DNA of 49,323 bases from Gordonia alkanivorans NBRC 16433. GTDB lineage: Bacteria; Actinomycetota; Actinomycetes; Mycobacteriales; Mycobacteriaceae. Below, piece by piece: positions 1-7,734 of the stretch. The notes below the pieces were generated by a model. That model had not been told where the DNA came from. It worked only from the letters and a program-made list of their open reading frames with translations, and made no database searches. Numbering within the stretch: position 1 is the first letter of the stretch; each line of letters begins with the position of its first letter. Location of the stretch: assembly GCF_000225505.1 (NCBI RefSeq), contig NZ_BACI01000015.1:1-49323 (forward strand), written 5' to 3'. The position numbers were made by a program, and so were the translations under genes.

Positions 1-1517
1 CGCTTGCGCACCTTCTTGATCGCGCGGGAGTTGAAGAACTTGAACAGCTTGAGCTGCTGATCGGTCATCTTCGAGTCCTTTGCCAGGAACGGCGGGGACA
101 TCATCTCGGCGACGGTGAGCGGCAGCGTCGAGAACGCGACCGCGCGGGCGTGGCTGAAGGTCTCGAAACCGGTCTTGCCGTGGTAGCCGCCCATACCGGA
201 ACGTCCGACGCCACCGAACGGCAGGTCGCCGCTGAACAGGTGGATGGCGAAGTCGTTGCCGTTGATCGAACCGCTACGGGTGTTGTCGGCCAGCTTCTCG
301 AAGCGGTCGTTGCGATCGCCGCACCAGTACATGGTCAGCGGATGCGGGTGCGACGCGATGTGACTAATGACCTCGGACAGCTCGCGGTACGGGTACACGG
401 TCAGCACCGGACCGAAGACCTCGTCCTCCTCGATCTTCATGCCGGCCTTGACGCCGGTGAGCAGCGTCGGCGGGATCTTGCGACGCTCGGCGTTCGGCAG
501 CGGCTCCCCACCGGGGATGACCTGACGCTTCTCGGCGCCCAGCTCGACGGCGTCGTCGATCAGGCCGACGATGCGGTCGAAGTTCTTCTGGTTGATCGTC
601 GCCGTGTACTGGTCGTTGTCGTAGATCGTCGGGAAGTGCTCGGTCCAGCGGGCGATGACCTTGTCGGTGAACTCGCCGAGCTTGGCCTCCGGGACGAAGA
701 CGTAGTCGGGGCACAGGCACACCTGGCCGCCGTTGACCAGGCGGGCGTCGGCGAGCATGTTCGCGGCCTTGTCGATGTCTGCGTCGAGGTCGACGACGGC
801 CGGGTTCTTGCCGCCCAGCTCCAGGGTTACCGGGATCAGGTTCTTGGCGGCTTCCTGGGCCACCGAGGCACCGACCTCGGGTGAACCGGTGAAGAACATG
901 TGGTCGACCTTCAGCTTCGCGAAGTCCGAGCCCGAACCGTGCTTCGAGGTGGCGATGGCCAGTTCCTCGATCGAGAAGTAGTCGGGCGCGTACTTGGCGA
1001 GCACCTCGGTGGTCTTGGCGGTGATCGACGACGGGCGCATGACCACGCGGTTACCCGCGGCGAAGGCCGATCCGGCGGGGACGATCGTCAGCTGCAGCGG
1101 GAAGTTCCAGGGGCCCATGATGCCGACGACGCCGAGCGGGTCGTGGCGGACGCTCTGCTTGTAGCCCAGCAGGCCCTGGACCTTGGCGTACTTGGTCTCG
1201 CCCATCCACTCCTTGACGCCACGACGCTGGTGCGTGAGGTCGATCATGCAGCCGGCGACGTCGGCGGCCAGCGACAGCTCGCGCGGACGTGAACCGTAGT
1301 CCTCGGTGAGCGCGGCGGCGATCTCGTCCGAGTGGTCGAGCAGCAGCGCGGCCAGACGGGTGATGCGGTCGATGCGGGTGTCGGCGTCGGGAATGCCGTC
1401 ACGGAGGAACGCGGCTCGCTGGATCTCGACCAACTCGGTCAGTGTGTGCTCTTCGGACGAGACGCCGCGCTTCGCGATCGGCGCCCCGGTGCTGGTGTGC
1501 TCAGCAGGCTTGGTCAT
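1..1517 (-). CDS. Aldehyde dehydrogenase, coniferyl-aldehyde/class 3-like (3' end cut by window)
   Basis: Oxidises an aldehyde to the acid with NAD(P)+. About 505 residues are visible and the C-terminus runs off the window. The ATG start has a good Shine-Dalgarno (GAGGGGATC) just upstream. Seen: the cofactor-domain stretch GPWNFPLQLTIVPAGSAFAAGN, the LELGGKNP motif with the general-base Glu, the catalytic Cys in NGGQVCLCP, and EEDEVFGPVL. The one-piece ALDH domain and MGPWNFP motif fit the calB/class 3 group that uses aromatic or long-chain aldehydes. The substrate is not readable from sequence. It points the same way as the steroid genes but is separated from them by about 300 bp, so it is probably its own transcription unit. 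Confidence 0.9.
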   Translation of the reverse strand, partial: MTKPAEHTSTGAPIAKRGVSSEEHTLTELVEIQRAAFLRDGIPDADTRIDRITRLAALLLDHSDEIAAALTEDYGSRPRELSLAADVAGCMIDLTHQRRGVKEWMGETKYAKVQGLLGYKQSVRHDPLGVVGIMGPWNFPLQLTIVPAGSAFAAGNRVVMRPSSITAKTTEVLAKYAPDYFSIEELAIATSKHGSGSDFAKLKVDHMFFTGSPEVGASVAQEAAKNLIPVTLELGGKNPAVVDLDADIDKAANMLADARLVNGGQVCLCPDYVFVPEAKLGEFTDKVIARWTEHFPTIYDNDQYTATINQKNFDRIVGLIDDAVELGAEKRQVIPGGEPLPNAERRKIPPTLLTGVKAGMKIEEDEVFGPVLTVYPYRELSEVISHIASHPHPLTMYWCGDRNDRFEKLADNTRSGSINGNDFAIHLFSGDLPFGGVGRSGMGGYHGKTGFETFSHARAVAFSTLPLTVAEMMSPPFLAKDSKMTDQQLKLFKFFNSRAIKKVRK

Positions 1518-1563
1518 CGAGATCCCCTCAGGTAGTTCTTGCTGCAGGTCGGACTTGCGGCGA

Positions 1564-1608
1564 TGTGGACTTTGAAACAAAAACGTCCGCTTGTCCCACA
1601 CCATAGTA
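1564..1608 (-). promoter_or_regulatory. Candidate promoter/operator of the aldehyde dehydrogenase gene
   Basis: Read on the minus strand, a TACTAT -10-like hexamer (1603-1608) lies upstream of an imperfect inverted repeat, TGTGGGAC (1593-1600) and GTCCACA (1564-1570), separated by an AT-rich spacer. The repeat would overlap or follow the transcript start, a usual place for a repressor site. No consensus -35 was recognised. The assignment is inferential. Confidence 0.35.
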
Positions 1609-1749
1609 TGCGCCAGATCACAAGTACATGTGGGCACGTCGGTTGCCAGAAGGGTACGACCGGTACGGCGAAAGGTCGAGACCTCGCCCGAGGGGATGTC
1701 CGGGGAGGTCCCGACCTTTCGGTTGGAACGTGTCAGTTCGCGCTGGGAG

Positions 1750-1872
1750 TCAGCTGAGCCGTTCGATGATGGTGACGTTGGCGGTCCCGCCGCCCTCACA
1801 CCCGCGGCTGACCGCCTGTCTCAGCTGAGCCGTTCGATGATGGTGACGTTGGCGGTCCCGCCGCCCTCACAC
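1750..1872. repeat. 52-bp exact direct repeat duplicating the fadA6 3' end
   Basis: Positions 1750-1801 and 1821-1872 are identical over 52 bp, with a 19-bp spacer. The right copy is the true end of fadA6, encoding its last 16 codons (from the catalytic Cys codon of CEGGG) and the TGA stop. The left copy lies outside the gene and is not part of an intact reading frame. The rest of the 303-bp gap between the dehydrogenase start and the thiolase stop (1518-1820) holds the dehydrogenase promoter region; I see no gene there. Confidence 0.9.
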
Positions 1873-2978
1873 ATCGTCTGGAGGCCGTAGCGGCCGCCGG
1901 TGCGTTCGAGTTCGTTGAGCATGGTGGCGAACAGTTTGGCACCGGTGGCACCGAGCGGGTGACCGAGAGCGATGGCACCGCCGTTGGGGTTGACCTTGGC
2001 CGGGTCGGCGCCGGTCTCCTTGAGCCAGGCGAGCACGACCGGCGCGAAGGCCTCGTTGATCTCGACGACGTCGATGTCGTCGATGGACAGGCCGGCTTTG
2101 CCGAGGGCGTACTTGGTGGCGGGGATCGGCGCGGACAGCATCATCACCGGGTCGTCACCACGGACGGACATGTGGTGGATGCGGGCGCGCGGGGTGAGGT
2201 TGTGTTCTTTGAGAGCGCGTTCGGAGACCACGAGGGTGGCCGACGAGCCGTCGCAGATCTGCGAGGCGACGGCCGCGGTGAGGCGGGAGCCCTCGGCGAG
2301 GGGCTGCAGTCCGGCCATCTTCTCCAACGAGGTCTCACGAGGGCATTCGTCGACGACGCAGTCGCCGAGTGCGACGTTCTCGTTGTCGAAGCGGCCGGCG
2401 GCGATGGCCGCGCGGGCACGCTCGTGGGACTGCAGGGCCCAGTGCTCCATGTCCTCGCGGCTGATGTCCCATTTCTCGGCCATCATGCCTGCGCCGACGA
2501 ACTGGGAGACCTCGGCGTCGCCGAAGCGCTCGCGCCAGCGCGCCGATTCTGCGGTGGGCGTGGTGAATCCGAATTCCTGGCCGGCGATCATGGCCTGGGA
2601 GATCGGGATCGCGCTCATGTTCTGCACGCCGCCGGCGACGACGACGTCCTGGGTGCCGCTCATGACGCCCTGTGCGGCGAAGTGGATGGCCTGCTGGCTC
2701 GATCCGCACTGTCGATCGACGGTGGTGCCGGGGATGTCGAGCGGCAGGCCTGCGGCCAGCCACGCGGTGCGGGCGATGTTGCCGGCCTGGGGGCCGATGG
2801 CGTCGACGCAGCCGAACACGACGTCGTCGACGACGTTGGGGTCGATCCCGGTCCGCTCGACGAGTGCGGAGATGATGTGTGCGCCGAGGTCGGCGGGGTG
2901 GACCTTGGCGAGCGAACCGTTGCGTTTGCCGACGGGGGTGCGGATGGCGTCGACGATGTAGGCCTGCGGTGTGGTCAT
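1821..2978 (-). CDS. fadA6: Thiolase of the steroid C/D-ring pathway (FadA6-like acetyl-CoA acyltransferase)
   Basis: 385-residue thiolase. The nucleophilic Cys is in DRQCGSSQQAIHFAA (about residue 90), the active-site His in GGAIALGHPLGATG, and the second catalytic Cys in CEGGGTANVTIIE near the C-terminus. The ATG has a strong AAGGAG Shine-Dalgarno. The family performs CoA-dependent thiolysis of 3-ketoacyl-CoAs. FadA6 acts late in degradation of the last two steroid rings, and the neighbours ipdF, fadE30 and fadD3 support that identity over a generic thiolase. It follows ipdF by 43 nt on the same strand, so co-transcription from the fadE30 promoter is likely. The 3' end is partly duplicated just downstream. 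Confidence 0.85.
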   Translation of the reverse strand: MTTPQAYIVDAIRTPVGKRNGSLAKVHPADLGAHIISALVERTGIDPNVVDDVVFGCVDAIGPQAGNIARTAWLAAGLPLDIPGTTVDRQCGSSQQAIHFAAQGVMSGTQDVVVAGGVQNMSAIPISQAMIAGQEFGFTTPTAESARWRERFGDAEVSQFVGAGMMAEKWDISREDMEHWALQSHERARAAIAAGRFDNENVALGDCVVDECPRETSLEKMAGLQPLAEGSRLTAAVASQICDGSSATLVVSERALKEHNLTPRARIHHMSVRGDDPVMMLSAPIPATKYALGKAGLSIDDIDVVEINEAFAPVVLAWLKETGADPAKVNPNGGAIALGHPLGATGAKLFATMLNELERTGGRYGLQTMCEGGGTANVTIIERLS

Positions 2979-3021
2979 GGGCGGTACTCCTTGGGGTGGG
3001 CGGCGCTGGAGGGCAACCGGT

Positions 3022-3846
3022 TCAGGCTCGCTGGCTGGAGATCGAGATGACCTCGCCGGTGAGGTAGGTGGTGTAGTCGCTGGCGAGCATGGCGACGGTC
3101 GCGGCGACCTCCCACACCTCGGCGGCACGACCGTAGGCCTCCTTCGAGGCCAGTTCGTCGAGCAGGTCGTCGCTGGTGACCTTCGCGAGGAAGGGGTGTT
3201 TGGCGATCGACGGCGCGATCGCGTTGATCCGCACCCCCATGTCGGCGGCTTCGAGGGCCGAGCACCGGGTCAGGGCCATGACGCCGGCCTTCGCCGCCGC
3301 GTAGTGCGCCTGTCCGCGCTGGGCGCGCCAGCCGAGGACCGAGGCGTTGTTGACGATGACGCCGTTGTGTTCGACCGACCCGAAGTAGCGGAGTGCGGCT
3401 CGGGTGGCGCGGAAGGTGCCGGTGAGGGTGATGTCGAGAACTCGGTCCCACTCCTCGTCGGTCATCTCGGCGACCGGCGTCTCCCCGCCCAGTCCGGCAT
3501 TGTTGACCAGGACGTCGATGCGGCCGAGTTCGGTTGCGGCGTCGGCGATCAGGGCGTCGACCTCGGCGGTGACCTGGACGTTGCAGGTGCGCTGGGCGAT
3601 CGTGCGTTCGGGGAATTCGGCCGCGAGCTTCTCGGCGGCCTCACCGAGGCGGCGTTCGTGCCAGTCGCTGATGAGGACGTCGGCGCCTTCGAGGAGCGCA
3701 CGACGCGCGGAGGCGAATCCGATGCCGGTGCCTGCGGCGGCGGTGACCACGACCTTCTTGCCCAGCAACAGGTTGTGGCCGGGGATCTCGGCTGGCGGGG
3801 TGGCGAGCGGTGAGATCAATGGGGTACCTGCATCCGTTGCGGTCAT
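3022..3846 (-). CDS. ipdF: Short-chain dehydrogenase/reductase, IpdF-like
   Basis: 274-residue classical SDR. The nucleotide-binding motif is TAAAGTGIG (about residues 35-43), NNAG is intact, and the catalytic Ser and YxxxK are seen in NNASVLGW and HYAAAKAG. In M. tuberculosis the homologue Rv3559c (IpdF) oxidises the 5-hydroxy intermediate of HIP-CoA. The same order here (fadE30, ipdF, fadA6) supports that role. The start ATG follows the fadE30 stop with no gap (TGA then ATG), implying translational coupling. Length is typical for the family. Confidence 0.82.
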   Translation of the reverse strand: MTATDAGTPLISPLATPPAEIPGHNLLLGKKVVVTAAAGTGIGFASARRALLEGADVLISDWHERRLGEAAEKLAAEFPERTIAQRTCNVQVTAEVDALIADAATELGRIDVLVNNAGLGGETPVAEMTDEEWDRVLDITLTGTFRATRAALRYFGSVEHNGVIVNNASVLGWRAQRGQAHYAAAKAGVMALTRCSALEAADMGVRINAIAPSIAKHPFLAKVTSDDLLDELASKEAYGRAAEVWEVAATVAMLASDYTTYLTGEVISISSQRA

Positions 3847-5106
3847 TCAGCGTGCCTCTCGGGGAAGGCCGAGCACCCGCTCGGCGATGATGTTGCGCTG
3901 CACCTCGTTCGAGCCGCCGTAGATGGTGTCGGCGCGCGTGAACAGGTAGAGCCGTTGCCATTCGTCGAGTTCGACGTGTTCGGGGTCGGCGATGTCGTTG
4001 GGCTGCCCCTCCGCGGTGGCGTCGGGTCCGATCAGCGCCGGCGCACCGACGACGTCCATCGCCAGTTCGCCGAGGTCGCGATGCCAGTTGGCCCACAACA
4101 GCTTCGACACCGACGCCGCACCTGCTTGCGAGGTGACGTCACCGTCGAGCGTCCGCTGGGCATGTGCCCGCATGACTTTCAGTCCGATGTCGGCGCGGGC
4201 CAGACGTGAGGCGAGTTCGGGATCGGCGACCGCGCCACTGGCCCGGGCCACCTCGGTCAGGTTCTCCAGCTCGCGGGCGAAACCGACCTGCTGGCCCAGC
4301 GTCGACACGCCGCGTTCGAACTGGAGCAGACCCATGGCGACCTTCCAGCCGTCGCCCGGTTCGCCCACGATCAGATCGGCGTCGGTCGTCGCGTCGTCGA
4401 AGAAGACCTCGTTGAATTCCGATGTGCCGGTGAGCTGTTGGATGGGGCGCACGGTGACGCCGGGCTGCTCGAGCGGGACCAGGAGGAAGCTGAGGCCGGC
4501 GTGCCGCGCCGATCCCTTCTCGGTACGCGCGATCACGAACACCCACTGCGCCACGTGAGCGAGCGAGGTCCAGATCTTCTGCCCGTTGATGATCCACTTG
4601 CCGTCGTCCAGGCGAGCGGAGGTCGAGACGCCCGCGAGGTCGGAGCCTGCGCCGGGTTCGGAGTAGCCCTGCGACCACAGTTCGGTGACGTCGACGATGC
4701 CCGGCAGGAACCGCTCCTTCTGCTCGTCGGTGCCGTACTCGATGAGCGTCGGGCCGAGGAGTTCCTCGCCCAGGTGGTTCACGCGGGCGGGCGCGTTCGC
4801 GCGGGCGTACTCGCGGTGGAAGATGATGCGCTGCTCGAGCGTCGCACCGCGGCCGCCGTATTCGGTGGGCCAGCCGATGCAGGTCCAGCCCGCGCTCGCG
4901 AGGTGCCGGTCCCATGCGAGCCGCTCGGCGAAGAACTCGTGCTCGCTGCCCGGTCCGCCGCGCCCCTTCAGGTGGGCGAAGTCGCCCGTGAGGTTCTCGT
5001 CGAGCCAGGACCGCACCGCGGCGGCGAACTCGTCGGCGGCGTTCGGTGTCGACTTGGCCCATTCACCCAGGTCGACACCACGATCCGCAAGGTTGATCGA
5101 GGTCAT
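3847..5106 (-). CDS. fadE30: Acyl-CoA dehydrogenase FadE30 (HIP-CoA dehydrogenase)
   Basis: 419-residue FAD acyl-CoA dehydrogenase. The N-terminal helical domain contains GWPTEYGGRGATLEQ, the central beta-domain has WSQGYSEPGAGSDLAG and INGQKIWTSLAH, and the C-terminal helices end in IYGGSNEVQRNIIAERVLGLPR. FadE30 introduces the double bond in HIP-CoA after FadD3 activation. The open frame continues far upstream antisense to fadD3. The ATG used here is chosen because homology begins there and because a TATGCT -10 hexamer sits six bases before it, suggesting a leaderless transcript. It is the first gene of the fadE30-ipdF-fadA6 operon and is divergent from fadD3. Confidence 0.88.
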   Translation of the reverse strand: MTSINLADRGVDLGEWAKSTPNAADEFAAAVRSWLDENLTGDFAHLKGRGGPGSEHEFFAERLAWDRHLASAGWTCIGWPTEYGGRGATLEQRIIFHREYARANAPARVNHLGEELLGPTLIEYGTDEQKERFLPGIVDVTELWSQGYSEPGAGSDLAGVSTSARLDDGKWIINGQKIWTSLAHVAQWVFVIARTEKGSARHAGLSFLLVPLEQPGVTVRPIQQLTGTSEFNEVFFDDATTDADLIVGEPGDGWKVAMGLLQFERGVSTLGQQVGFARELENLTEVARASGAVADPELASRLARADIGLKVMRAHAQRTLDGDVTSQAGAASVSKLLWANWHRDLGELAMDVVGAPALIGPDATAEGQPNDIADPEHVELDEWQRLYLFTRADTIYGGSNEVQRNIIAERVLGLPREAR

Positions 5107-5148
5107 GGCGCTAGCATAACCCACCAAGCAAGTGCTAGGTTGGGCCGC
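5107..5148. promoter_or_regulatory. Divergent fadE30/fadD3 promoters
   Basis: Only 42 bp separate the two start codons. On the plus strand TAGGTT (5136-5141) is followed after seven bases by the fadD3 ATG. On the minus strand TATGCT is followed after six bases by the fadE30 ATG. Both fit the TANNNT spacing of actinobacterial leaderless promoters, with transcription beginning at the A of ATG. The operator between them overlaps the fadD3 -10, so one bound repressor could block both. Confidence 0.6.
5127..5140. promoter_or_regulatory. KstR2-type operator
   Basis: AGCAAGTGCTAGGT matches nine of the ten fixed positions of the published KstR2 motif AnCAAGnnCTTGnT. In mycobacteria and rhodococci KstR2 is a TetR repressor released by HIP-CoA, the FadD3 product. 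The site lies exactly between the two divergent steroid units. The kstR2 gene itself is not in this window. Confidence 0.75.
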
Positions 5149-6732
5149 ATGGCGCAGACCTCCCGGGCAGGGACTCTCTCCGTGACGACGACGCCGGCCG
5201 CGTTGCAGCGCGCAGCGCGCAGCTGGCCTGACGGTATCGCCATCGTCGACGGCCAGTGGCTCCCTTCGACAGATCCGCAGCTCGAACTCACGTGGGCGCA
5301 GTTCCACGACGCGGTGCGCACCTTCGCCGCGGCGCTGGTCGCCTCGGGTATCGAGGCGGGCGACCGGGTGGCCATCTGGTCGCCGAACAGCTTCCACTGG
5401 CCGATCGCGGCCCTCGGCGTCCACTACGCCGGCGCGACGCTGGTCCCCCTCAACACCCGCTACACCGCGGGCGAGGCCGTCGAGATCGTCGAGCGCTCCG
5501 CCGCGCGCGGGCTCGTCGTGTCCGGTGAGTTCCTGGGTGCCGACCACGCGGCCGAACTCCTGCGCGACCATCGCGGCAAGCTGCCGGATCTGGTGATCCG
5601 GGTGCCTCTGTCGGGCGGGTCGTCGACCCCCGACGGCGCGGTGGACTGGGACGACTTCCTCGGACGCCAGACCGACGAGGCGCTGACCGAGGCGGATCGT
5701 CGAGCCGCCGCCGTCTCCCCCGACGACATCTCCGACATCCTGTTCACCTCCGGCACCACCGGGAAGTCCAAGGGAGTGTTGGCGACCCACCGCCAGACGC
5801 TCAACGGGTCGCACGGGTGGGGCTCCAACGCAGGCCTGCACCCCGGCGACCGGTACCTGATGGTCAACCCGTATTTCCACACCTTCGGCTACAAGGCGGG
5901 CATCCTGCCGTGCGTGCTCTTCGGCGTCACCATGCTGCCGCTCGCGGTGTACTCGCCGACCGAGGCGATGAAGCTCGTCTCCGACGAACGCGCGACGGTC
6001 TTCCCCGGCGCGCCGACGATCTTCCAGACCATCCTCGACGACCCGAAGCGCTCCGATCACGACCTGTCCAGCCTGCGCATCGTGATCACCGGGGCGTCGA
6101 TCGTGCCGGTCGTCCTCGTACAACGACTGCAGAACGACCTCGGCGTCGACACCGTCATCACCGCCTACGGCCTGACCGAGGCCAGCGGGTTCGTCTCCAC
6201 GTGTACCCCCGACGACGACGATGAGACCGTCGCCAACACCTGCGGCCGAGCCTTCCCCGGCATGGAGATCAAACTCTCCGACGTCGGGGAGGTCCTCGCA
6301 CGCGGCGAGAACGTGATGGTCGGGTACCTCGACGACCCGCAGGCGACCGCCGAGACCATCGACGCCGACGGCTGGCTGCACACCGGCGACATCGGCACCC
6401 TCGACGAGCACGGCAACCTCACGATCACCGACCGGCTCAAGGACATGTACATCTGCGGCGGCTTCAACGTGTACCCCGCCGAGATCGAGCAGACTCTCGC
6501 ACGCCTCGACGGTGTCACCGAATCGGCCGTCGTCGGCGTCCCCGACGACCGGCTCGGCGAGGTGGGACGGGCCTACCTCACCGTCCACGACGGCGCCGAC
6601 CTCGACGAGGCGAAGGTCATCGCCTTCGCCAAGCAGCATCTCGCGAACTTCAAGGTGCCCCGGTCGGTGGTGTTCGTCGACCAGTTCCCGCGCAACGCGT
6701 CGGGCAAGATCCTCAAGCGGAATCTCACCTAG
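5149..6732 (+). CDS. fadD3: HIP-CoA synthetase FadD3 (AMP-forming acyl-CoA ligase)
   Basis: 527-residue ANL-superfamily ligase. The P-loop LFTSGTTGKSKGV is at about residue 200, followed by YGLTEASG, GWLHTGDIG, DRLKDMYICGGFNVYPAEIE, and the catalytic Lys in RNASGKILK at the C-terminus. In M. tuberculosis FadD3 adds CoA to the hexahydroindanone propionate left after steroid A/B-ring and side-chain removal, which commits it to C/D-ring degradation. Substrate assignment rests on synteny with fadE30, ipdF and fadA6 and on the KstR2-type operator nine bases upstream. The stop codon TAG lies within the inverted repeat that bounds the following nuclease cassette. Confidence 0.88.
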   Translation: MAQTSRAGTLSVTTTPAALQRAARSWPDGIAIVDGQWLPSTDPQLELTWAQFHDAVRTFAAALVASGIEAGDRVAIWSPNSFHWPIAALGVHYAGATLVPLNTRYTAGEAVEIVERSAARGLVVSGEFLGADHAAELLRDHRGKLPDLVIRVPLSGGSSTPDGAVDWDDFLGRQTDEALTEADRRAAAVSPDDISDILFTSGTTGKSKGVLATHRQTLNGSHGWGSNAGLHPGDRYLMVNPYFHTFGYKAGILPCVLFGVTMLPLAVYSPTEAMKLVSDERATVFPGAPTIFQTILDDPKRSDHDLSSLRIVITGASIVPVVLVQRLQNDLGVDTVITAYGLTEASGFVSTCTPDDDDETVANTCGRAFPGMEIKLSDVGEVLARGENVMVGYLDDPQATAETIDADGWLHTGDIGTLDEHGNLTITDRLKDMYICGGFNVYPAEIEQTLARLDGVTESAVVGVPDDRLGEVGRAYLTVHDGADLDEAKVIAFAKQHLANFKVPRSVVFVDQFPRNASGKILKRNLT

Positions 6733-6776
6733 CCGTTCTATAGCTCGAACTCGCGCTCACCGCGGGTTCGAGCTAT
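6726..6776. repeat. Left 51-bp inverted repeat of the nuclease cassette (also a hairpin)
   Basis: This segment matches the reverse complement of 7684-7734 at 47 of 51 positions. It begins with CACCTAGCCGTT, which includes the fadD3 stop. It also folds on itself: ATAGCTCGAAC (6740-6750) pairs perfectly with GTTCGAGCTAT (6766-6776), so it can serve as the fadD3 transcription terminator. Confidence 0.9.
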
Positions 6777-6812
6777 GACTTGCGGGGAGGGAACCGGACG
6801 CCGGTCTGCCGC

Positions 6813-6838
6813 GTCGAAGTTGCGTGCCCGACTTCGAC
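6813..6838. promoter_or_regulatory. Inverted repeat around the start codon of the nuclease gene
   Basis: GTCGAAGT (6813-6820) and ACTTCGAC (6831-6838) are perfect inverted copies that bracket the GTG start at 6824. This could be a translation-blocking hairpin or an operator bound by the protein's own N-terminal winged helix. AbiEi antitoxins are known to autoregulate through inverted repeats; application to this protein is inference. Confidence 0.5.
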
Positions 6839-7720
6839 AAGTTCCGCGAGCTGGTCGCCGCTCACGACGGCGTGTTCACGTCCGCCGACGTCACTGCCTG
6901 CGCCATCAGCTCCGACACCGCGTTCCGGCGGGTGAAATCGGGCGAGTGGGTTCGGGTCTGGCGCGGCGTCTATCACGTCGGAGACCGCAGCCTCGACGAC
7001 CGCATGCGCGCCCGCATCGCGGTGTTGTCGACGTCGCCACGAGCGGCGTTGTGTTCCGAATCCGCCTACTGGTGGCACGGCTTCACCACGAAGGCGCCCA
7101 AGCAGATCCATGTCGTCACGCCGCAGGGACGCCACGGACGCGCCATCGACGGCGTTCGCATCTGGCATCGGACGGTCGCACCGCAAGACCTCACCGAGGT
7201 CGACGGACTCCAGATCACGACGAAAGCACTGACCGTGCTCGACGCGGCCGTCGACGGCGGTTCCCGCCTGCTGGATTCGGCCCTGCTGCGCGAGCACACG
7301 AAGGTGGCCGACGTCGTCGACGCCCAGATCCGCAACAGCGGTCGACGCGGGTCGCGGAGGTCTCGCGAGATGGTCGCCGCGATCACGGACGGCTCCCGCT
7401 CCGAGGCCGAGAGGAAGGCGCTCGCCTTGCTCCGGTCCGCGGAGATCACCGGCTGGACTGCCAACGCGAAGGTGTGCGGCTATGTGGTCGACATCGCTTT
7501 CATCGACCAGAAGGTCGCCGTCGAGATCGACGGCTTCGCCTTCCACAGCGACGCGGCGTCGTTCCAGCACGACCGCACGCGGCAGAACGTCCTCATCGCC
7601 AACGGATGGACCGTGCTGCGGTTCACCTGGCAGGACATCACCGGCCAGCCGGCGTCGGTGCTGGCCAACGTGCGCAGATCGATAGCTCGAAGCCGCGGTG
7701 AGCGCGGTTTCGAGCTATAA
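6824..7720 (+). CDS. AbiEi-like HTH plus DUF559 (Vsr-like PD-(D/E)XK nuclease) protein
   Basis: 298 residues. Residues 1-55 resemble the AbiEi antitoxin winged-helix domain (VFTSADVTACAISSDTAFRRVKSGEWVRVWRGVYHV). A middle segment, about 60-185, is typical of this family. The C-terminal DUF559 domain (about 190-290) carries SEAER, VVDIAF, VAVEIDGFAFH and DRTRQNVLIANGWTVLRFTW, a plausible E/D-ExD nuclease core as in very-short-patch-repair enzymes. Target and function are unknown. GTG is the first start that covers the HTH; a CTG at 6806 is in frame. Its last 12 codons lie inside the right inverted repeat. The gene sits alone between two convergent housekeeping genes, and no toxin gene is adjacent. 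Confidence 0.78.
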   Translation: MPDFDKFRELVAAHDGVFTSADVTACAISSDTAFRRVKSGEWVRVWRGVYHVGDRSLDDRMRARIAVLSTSPRAALCSESAYWWHGFTTKAPKQIHVVTPQGRHGRAIDGVRIWHRTVAPQDLTEVDGLQITTKALTVLDAAVDGGSRLLDSALLREHTKVADVVDAQIRNSGRRGSRRSREMVAAITDGSRSEAERKALALLRSAEITGWTANAKVCGYVVDIAFIDQKVAVEIDGFAFHSDAASFQHDRTRQNVLIANGWTVLRFTWQDITGQPASVLANVRRSIARSRGERGFEL

Positions 7721-7734
7721 AACGGCTAGGTGCG
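7684..7734. repeat. Right 51-bp inverted repeat of the nuclease cassette (also a hairpin)
   Basis: Near-exact reverse copy of 6726-6776. It contains the 3' end and TAA stop of the nuclease gene, and its outer end includes the lysS stop codon on the minus strand. ATAGCTCGAA and TTCGAGCTAT pair to form a strong hairpin, with an inner CCGCG/CGCGG pairing, so it probably terminates both the nuclease gene and lysS. Confidence 0.9.

Noticed and set aside
1539..1978. Short frames over the gap and duplicated segment after fadA6
   Set aside because: They have no Shine-Dalgarno or recognisable motif and come from read-through of non-coding and duplicated DNA.
5107..6639. A very long minus-strand open frame extending the fadE30 frame upstream, antisense to fadD3
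   Set aside because: Composition and the lack of any conserved motif mark it as the shadow of a high-GC coding region; fadE30 homology begins at the chosen ATG.
6726..7734. Classical insertion sequence
   Set aside because: No transposase is encoded, no target-site duplication is evident, and the outer repeat ends extend into the flanking stop codons. Reported instead as an unclassified cassette.
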